DNA from: Planctomycetia bacterium
GTDB taxonomy: Bacteria; Planctomycetota; Planctomycetia; Planctomycetales; Planctomycetaceae
Assembly (NCBI GenBank): GCA_026400935.1
Contig: JAPLNX010000059.1
Location: forward strand, 1-39,895
Reading direction: 5' to 3'
Length of the DNA: 39,895 nucleotides
The notes beneath the pieces are model-generated. The model was not told where the DNA came from. It ran no database searches and saw only the letters and a list, made by a program, of their open reading frames with translations. Below, piece after piece: positions 35,039 through 39,895 of this stretch; within the stretch, counting starts at the first letter, position 1; each line of letters starts with the position of its first letter. Position numbers and translations under genes: made by a program.

Positions 35039-38000
35039 ATGGCAAGGATGCCCATGCTGAAATCGCTTTGTTGGAATGGACTGATCGGCCTGTTTTGTGG
35101 ATTGGCACTCATGTCAGGCGCTGCTCAGTATTGGCTGAGTTGCGGAACGTCACTGCCGGCGCAGACTGGTCTGGCCATTATGGTCGGCTTGGCGTTGGTG
35201 ACTTCGATGCTGCTACGAAAGTCAGAGAGAGTCGGGTTACTCGCTCAAGCGTGCGGGATGTTTTTGTTGTCGGCATCGACACTCGCTCTCCCAACGATTC
35301 TGAATTTCCTTTGGTCAGCGATCGCCGGTGCGGGAACCGACCCATTCGCATCGACTTTAAGTCAAATTACTACCTTCACAGGAATCGCATGCGTCACGCT
35401 GGGAGTCCCCACACTTTGTGTGTTGCTGGTCCTAACCCATCAGTCGCATGTTGTGACGTTGGCATTCGGGATGTGCGTTGCTGGCTTTGCAATCTGCCCG
35501 TGGCTTGGGCCACAGGCTTGTGGAGTCATTGCCGCCGCGCTGGGTCTGGTTTCGTTTCTAATATCAATGATTGGCTTAACCGCTACGCAAACGGCGTCCG
35601 CGCCGAATTCGAGCGATAACTCCAGTAACAACATCAGCCGGAACGCGCTAGCGTCCGGTTGCGGTAGTCAGGCCCCAGAAACGCCCGTTTTTCCAACAAC
35701 AAGAATCGTCTGCTGGTGTGTCTCCTTTCTGGCACTCGGTTTGTTGTGGTCCGTGGGACAGCGACTTGTCCGCCAGATTGTTCCAGACTCATTCGCGTTG
35801 ATGACGGCTGAATGGGCCGTGGCGATGTTGTGTGCAGCAGCGGGAACGGCGTGGACGAGATTTCACCGCGTGCAAGCGCAATCGCCGCTCGTCGCTGGAG
35901 TGATGGTTGCGAGTTGGTTCACATTCTGTTTGGCAATGTTTCCGATGTCCGTGTACTTAGCGTTGTCGGAAAACGCCAACGTCTCTCAGGTTTGGTTGTT
36001 GATGCCGTTGCGTCTGCTCTTTGCAGCGGTTGTATTGGGGCCGATCGCATACTGCGGCGGACTTCTTGTTAACGCTCAGGCGTCGGGGCGGGCTCATTCC
36101 ATCGGATCGAGTGTCGCTCTGCTGTTGGTGTTGTTCGCTGCGACCGTCACAAATTGGTTGTTGCTGTCGATCGGCGTTGAGGCGATGGCGATGGCAGCCA
36201 TTGTTACTTTGCTGGCCACCGTTGCGGTGAGTGGCGAGTGGCGGCCATGGGTCTCGCAAATGAGTGAATTCAAAAAAGCCGGGAGGTTCGCTCGACTGCG
36301 TATCGGCTGCATTGTGGCAATGGTATTGATGGCGATTTCCGCACCGGCGTTCGTCAGATACCGCCCGGCATTAGCTGCGAAATTGTTGTTCGACACAAAC
36401 GTTTTCCTGGCTTTTCGAGCGGGTGCTCCGTGGGGGCAACTCGCGGTGATGGACGATTGCCGTGTAGCGATCGTAGCAGAATCCGAACATGGAACGCTTA
36501 CGGCGTGGAAGGCTCACGGATCACAATTTCTGGTGCGTGAAAACGGCGTTCCGAGAGGGACACTCGCCTCCAATGCAGATTTGGCTCCGCGGTATCTCCC
36601 CGATGTCCTGCCGAGCCTGTTGCCACTCATTGTCCACGAACATCCGCAACAGGTTTTGTTGCTCGGAATGCGCGCCGGTGAACCGCTCTCGACGACTGCC
36701 GCGTTTCCTGTGCAGCGAGTACTGTGCATTGAAGCGGATCGAGGCGTCGTCGAATTGTGCCGCAAGATGATGGAGCCTGCAGGAGCGTTAAGCCCATTCG
36801 CTGATGACCGGTTTGAAACTCGAATCAGCGATCCGTCGATCGCGGTGCGCACGCTCAAAGAAAAATTTGATCTCGTAATCTCATCCCCAGATCAACCCTC
36901 GTTGCCACAAGCAGCGGTCTGGTTCACTGAGGAGTCACTTCGTGCGGCCGCCGGCTGCGTCAAAGCGGGGGGCTTGTTCGCACTCCGCTTTCAGCATGTT
37001 GATCTCACGACGAAATCAGTTCGCATTCTCGCGAAGACGATGTCATCGATCTTTCGAGAAGTCGCGGCAGTCGAGATGGCTCCAGGAGAATTATTGCTGC
37101 TGGGCACGAACTCTGATCGGGGTTTCATGCGTGATGGTTTTGTCGAACGACTGCAGCGACCGCACGTCCGACAGATGCTCGCATCAATCGGATGGGACTG
37201 GTCAACGCCGTTACGCATGGGACTACAAAACGCTGCAGCGATTGAGAAACTCACCGCTCACCAAGATGCGGTCAGTAATCGCAGTGCGACGTCAACCTGG
37301 CCGTTTCAGTTGCCGATTGACGTGATGCGCTGGGACAACAAGCTCGAACAAACTCGCAACGTGTTGGCTAAAAACACTCACTATCTCATGCAGTGGGGTG
37401 GACAGGATGCAGACACTCCCGATGTCGCAACGCGCATCAGCGAATGGGAATTGTCACGTCAGATCATCCGCCTTCATCCTGATGAATATTGGGCCTATCG
37501 CAAGCAAGTGAAGGATCACCTCACGAAATCGCAGCGAGCAATTCAGCAAGTCAGTCTGACGCAAACAGAATCGGGCTTACATCCCGACGACGATCGCCGC
37601 CTCCGTTACTTCCGAGCGATTGGCGAAGCGTCCAAGAATGCCCATCCGAGGGAAGCCGATCTCGCACGCATTCGCCGTTATGAATTTCCGTTCGATCCGC
37701 TCGTCAGTCCGTTCCTTCATCAAGAAGTGATTGAACTGACTCATCGTTGTGATGACCGCAATGCGAACTTGGAACTGCGTCATCGACTAGCGGCGATCTA
37801 CTTCTCGACGAATGCCGACCGCTCGATTCGCAACGTGGCCGACGCTTTGCAGTTTGTCAGTTCAACGCCTGAAGCGATTCCGGATAAGGCGGAGCGTTAC
37901 GACCATCTCAACTCGTTGATACAGATGCTTTCAAATCGCTGGCTGGCACGCGGCGCTTTTAGCCCCACGACATCGCGAGTCGCTCTCAACGATATCGAAA

Positions 38001-38239
38001 GGAGCATCGCGGCGATGGAGGCTGCATTCACCACGATCGATGCACTCGCCAGCGAGGGAGCGATTCCTTCCGCAGATTGGACAGCTCGTCGCCAATTCAT
38101 GGACCGCCGCCTTGTCCGTCCGCTACGGACCTACCGAGGCGAAGTCATGCAGCACTACGTCAAGAATGAACGGACGAAAGAGGCTGCTGCAAATCCTTCT
38201 GAAGCCGCACCGGTGAATGCCGCCGATGTGCATAACTAG
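35039..38239 (+). CDS. Membrane protein fused to a spermidine-synthase-like domain
   Basis: The roughly 1066-residue protein has about ten or more hydrophobic segments in the first ~430 residues, interrupted by a polar loop (about 185-225). A Rossmann-fold methyltransferase/spermidine-synthase-like domain follows (about 535-690: QVLLLGMRAGEPLSTT, RVLCIEADRGVVELCRKMM, FDLVISSPDQPSLPQAAVWF, GGLFALRFQH). The C-terminal ~375 residues are helical and unlike anything I can name. The glycine-rich motif is weak (GMRAGE), so catalysis is uncertain. Many bacteria have a membrane-anchored spermidine-synthase-like protein of unknown role. Alternative starts 9 or 15 bases downstream are possible; the latter has AAGG 6 bases ahead. 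Confidence 0.78.
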   Translation: MARMPMLKSLCWNGLIGLFCGLALMSGAAQYWLSCGTSLPAQTGLAIMVGLALVTSMLLRKSERVGLLAQACGMFLLSASTLALPTILNFLWSAIAGAGTDPFASTLSQITTFTGIACVTLGVPTLCVLLVLTHQSHVVTLAFGMCVAGFAICPWLGPQACGVIAAALGLVSFLISMIGLTATQTASAPNSSDNSSNNISRNALASGCGSQAPETPVFPTTRIVCWCVSFLALGLLWSVGQRLVRQIVPDSFALMTAEWAVAMLCAAAGTAWTRFHRVQAQSPLVAGVMVASWFTFCLAMFPMSVYLALSENANVSQVWLLMPLRLLFAAVVLGPIAYCGGLLVNAQASGRAHSIGSSVALLLVLFAATVTNWLLLSIGVEAMAMAAIVTLLATVAVSGEWRPWVSQMSEFKKAGRFARLRIGCIVAMVLMAISAPAFVRYRPALAAKLLFDTNVFLAFRAGAPWGQLAVMDDCRVAIVAESEHGTLTAWKAHGSQFLVRENGVPRGTLASNADLAPRYLPDVLPSLLPLIVHEHPQQVLLLGMRAGEPLSTTAAFPVQRVLCIEADRGVVELCRKMMEPAGALSPFADDRFETRISDPSIAVRTLKEKFDLVISSPDQPSLPQAAVWFTEESLRAAAGCVKAGGLFALRFQHVDLTTKSVRILAKTMSSIFREVAAVEMAPGELLLLGTNSDRGFMRDGFVERLQRPHVRQMLASIGWDWSTPLRMGLQNAAAIEKLTAHQDAVSNRSATSTWPFQLPIDVMRWDNKLEQTRNVLAKNTHYLMQWGGQDADTPDVATRISEWELSRQIIRLHPDEYWAYRKQVKDHLTKSQRAIQQVSLTQTESGLHPDDDRRLRYFRAIGEASKNAHPREADLARIRRYEFPFDPLVSPFLHQEVIELTHRCDDRNANLELRHRLAAIYFSTNADRSIRNVADALQFVSSTPEAIPDKAERYDHLNSLIQMLSNRWLARGAFSPTTSRVALNDIERSIAAMEAAFTTIDALASEGAIPSADWTARRQFMDRRLVRPLRTYRGEVMQHYVKNERTKEAAANPSEAAPVNAADVHN
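35638..35664. repeat. Palindromic segment inside the membrane protein gene
   Basis: CCGGAACGCGCTAGCGTCCGG (35638-35658) is a near-palindrome around GCTAGC, with one unpaired base. It encodes part of the polar loop SRNALASGCG between two groups of membrane segments. Like the palindrome at 22921-22980, it seems to have entered a loop that tolerates extra residues. Confidence 0.65.
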
Positions 38240-38509
38240 CTGGGATTCTTCATCAACAGTGCCCCGTTCGCACCGAAGTCGTTTAACCGCTTGGACCGAG
38301 AATCGCTGCCCGACCCGCGACACCGTATACGTTTCGCTTTTGAACTCAGCAGCGGTCGCTTGCCAAACGACGAAGAGTTGCGGCACTCGCTGCGATTCGT
38401 CGAAGAACAAACTCGCGTCTACGAACCAACCGCCAACGTCGCAATTCGAGCGTGGTCAGACCTGTGCTAAATGCTGCTCGCCTCGAACGGCCTTTTGCAC
38501 GTTGAGTGA
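38240..38509 (+). pseudogene. Remnant of a DUF1553 (PSD1) protein C-terminus
   Basis: The frame directly after the stop of the previous gene reads GFFINSAPFAPKSFNRL, then RIRFAFELSSGRLPNDEELR, AWSDLC, a TAA stop at 38468-38470, then MLLASNGLLHVE and TGA at 38507-38509. This matches block by block the end of the intact DUF1553 protein in this window (LFVLNSSLMQSRAEAL; RLAHRMLFTREPTTDE; AWRQYAQALLASNEFQFIE). The in-frame TAA would be CAA (Gln) before one C-to-T change. It has no start and no upstream domains, so is a broken remnant. It is in the same frame as the preceding gene, but separated from it by TAG. Confidence 0.85.
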
Positions 38510-38519
38510 TTGGCGATTC

Positions 38520-39602
38520 TCAGAAGTCACCAATCAGTTCTTCACCGGCGATCGTCCCAATCGCTCCCCAGATGCCATAAGGGCTTGCCCCTGATGGGTA
38601 AGTCACATCAAACGTGACGTCTCCTGCATTGATATTTTCATTGACCCACCGCACGGTACCGTCACCCATCAACACATGCACTCCGCCAGGGTGAAAGCTG
38701 CTGGCGGTACAAACTCGAGCAGAGATTCCCATCCCGTTAGCTGTCGTCCGGAAATCGCATGACGCACCGTTTGGTGGAATGACCGTGGCAAAATTGTTGT
38801 GCTCAGGTTCGCCGCTGGCCCAAAATTGGCCCATCTCCGGAGTCGCTATCGAAACCACGCCGGGCGCACTGAGGTTGTATCGTCCATTGTTGACGGTTCC
38901 CGCACATCCTGCTGGCGTGAATGCGATGCCTTGTGTTACCGCCATGAGTCCTTGAATCTTGAGACTTCCCTGAATTCCGACCGCACGTTCGGCCATAAAC
39001 GCTGTGTTTGATAGTCCGTCTTGGATGTCACGAAACGCGCGGCAAGCTCTCCAACCAAACGGTCCGCGTGTGTCGTTCTGAATGGGAGTCAGATTTTGAA
39101 ATGAGACCGCCGCATCACCGACCGAAAACACATAAGCGCGTCGAGCACTTCCTGACGAATGTTTGGGAGGGAGAGGATTCGATGGGCACAATAACACACC
39201 CAGATCGGCCGGTGGATGAGGGAAGCTGGCCAATGTTGGTGAACCACCTTGGAGAGGGGCTTGTTTAATTTTCTTCCACAAAGGTCCCTGCTCAAAGTGC
39301 GGCAGAATGAACGCGATACCACTTATAAGTTGTGCATTGGGATTGGGACTACCACCAACTCCCGTCCCGCTCCCTTCGACACCACCGACTCCGGGTGGAA
39401 GAAGCTGGTGTTGCTCCGCGTAATTGTGAAGCGCGAGTCCTAATTGCTTGAGGTTGTTTCGGCACTGTGTTCTCCGTGCGGCCTCACGTGAGTTTTGCAC
39501 GGCAGGCAAAATCAACGCCATCAAAATGGAGATGATGGAAATGACGACCAGCAATTCAATCAGAGTGAATCCCACGCGCCGTGGATTAGTTCGGAGTAAC
39601 AT
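38520..39602 (-). CDS. DUF1559 protein with prepilin-type N-terminus
   Basis: The 360-residue protein has a type IV prepilin signal: short basic leader MLLRTNPRRVG, cleavage before F, then FTLIELLVVISIISILMALI. It continues with the DUF1559 start LPAVQNSREAARRTQCRNNL and LKQLGLALHNY, and near the end the HPGGVHVLMGDGTVRWVNENI block typical of the family. These proteins are very numerous in planctomycetes and are thought to be pseudopilins. It would be cleaved by a prepilin peptidase and could be handled by a machine such as that encoded at 10482-16803, but no direct link is shown. GAGGAG lies 6 bases before the ATG. Confidence 0.95.
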   Translation of the reverse strand: MLLRTNPRRVGFTLIELLVVISIISILMALILPAVQNSREAARRTQCRNNLKQLGLALHNYAEQHQLLPPGVGGVEGSGTGVGGSPNPNAQLISGIAFILPHFEQGPLWKKIKQAPLQGGSPTLASFPHPPADLGVLLCPSNPLPPKHSSGSARRAYVFSVGDAAVSFQNLTPIQNDTRGPFGWRACRAFRDIQDGLSNTAFMAERAVGIQGSLKIQGLMAVTQGIAFTPAGCAGTVNNGRYNLSAPGVVSIATPEMGQFWASGEPEHNNFATVIPPNGASCDFRTTANGMGISARVCTASSFHPGGVHVLMGDGTVRWVNENINAGDVTFDVTYPSGASPYGIWGAIGTIAGEELIGDF

Positions 39603-39841
39603 GAGCGTCTCCTCACAGAAATTTGTGGACTTGGGACGTGATCGGGGAAGTGCTGATGCGGACTATAAATCTGCGAGAACGGAAAATGAAACGAAGAATC
39701 AACAACTTCAGATCCAGAACAACGACTGGCTTGCGTCGTGATCGCCCACAGGTATCGTGCTAGTACCACGACCGAGAATTGATCCTCCATAAAAAGCGAG
39801 TTTGTGTCATTACTGCATCACCTTTAACGGAGGGTGGTGCG
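39603..39841. other. Intergenic region between divergent genes
   Basis: These 239 bases hold the start regions of the DUF1559 gene (minus) and the partial gene at the right edge (plus). A TATAGT (minus strand, about 39662-39667) could be a -10 box for the DUF1559 gene; no clear -35 accompanies it. No terminal inverted repeat of an insertion sequence could be confirmed. Confidence 0.3.
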
Positions 39842-39895
39842 ATGCCAAGGAAGGCAGTGCGGATTGAGGCGACGGAGCGGCAACTGGAAATCCTG
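39842..39895 (+). CDS. Start of a possible IS630-type transposase (partial)
   Basis: A good ribosome binding site (GGAGGG, 7 bases) precedes ATG and the frame MPRKAVRIEATERQLEIL, which runs off the window. The opening recalls helix-turn-helix proteins of the IS630 transposase group as I remember them. Only 18 residues are visible, so the family is a guess. Confidence 0.45.
   Translation, partial: MPRKAVRIEATERQLEIL

Overview
The window looks like chromosomal DNA of a planctomycete. The evidence is the set of protein families: a PSCyt1/DUF1549/DUF1553 protein with a CxxCH motif, a second small CxxCH protein, a DUF1080 + ThuA-like fusion, a DUF1559 prepilin-like protein, an exported formylglycine-generating enzyme and an LptD-like outer-membrane protein. 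GC content looks moderate (mid-50s % by eye) except for a clearly GC-richer block over the GH38-like gene. I cannot name the genus.

Layout. 1-110: tail of an unidentified gene. 221-5499 (minus): hinT, DUF3500 protein, DUF1080/ThuA protein, upp and a small cytochrome-like protein, tightly spaced and partly overlapping. 5700-7923 (plus): an unknown exported protein and a VanZ-like membrane protein. 7855-16803 (minus): a PilM-PilN fusion, two very large glycine-rich single-pass proteins, ruvC, an exported FGE and an MTA/SAH nucleosidase-like protein. 17284-21019 (plus): GH38-like protein and cytidylate kinase. 21036-25025 (minus): Tat-exported unknown protein and DUF1549/DUF1553 protein. 25313-30839 (plus): LptD-like protein and HerA-like ATPase. 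31017-34744 (minus): xylA, hisI, hisG, a small membrane protein and an amino-acid-kinase-fold protein resembling MfnE. 35039-38239 (plus): membrane/spermidine-synthase-like fusion, followed directly by a decayed DUF1553 C-terminus. 38520-39602 (minus): DUF1559 protein. 39842-end (plus): start of a possible transposase.

The most notable points are: (1) a type IV pilus-like inner-membrane module with PilM and PilN fused into one chain and two unusual low-complexity partners; (2) palindromic repeats lying between genes and also inside reading frames, the clearest being a 60-bp palindrome forming the linker of the DUF1549/DUF1553 protein; (3) a remnant of a DUF1553 gene with an in-frame stop that ordinary ORF finding misses; (4) an MfnE-like kinase beside hisG, which may link to the archaeal-type C1 pathway known in planctomycetes; (5) a nested 110-bp inverted repeat between convergent genes. 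No tRNA, rRNA or CRISPR array was seen.
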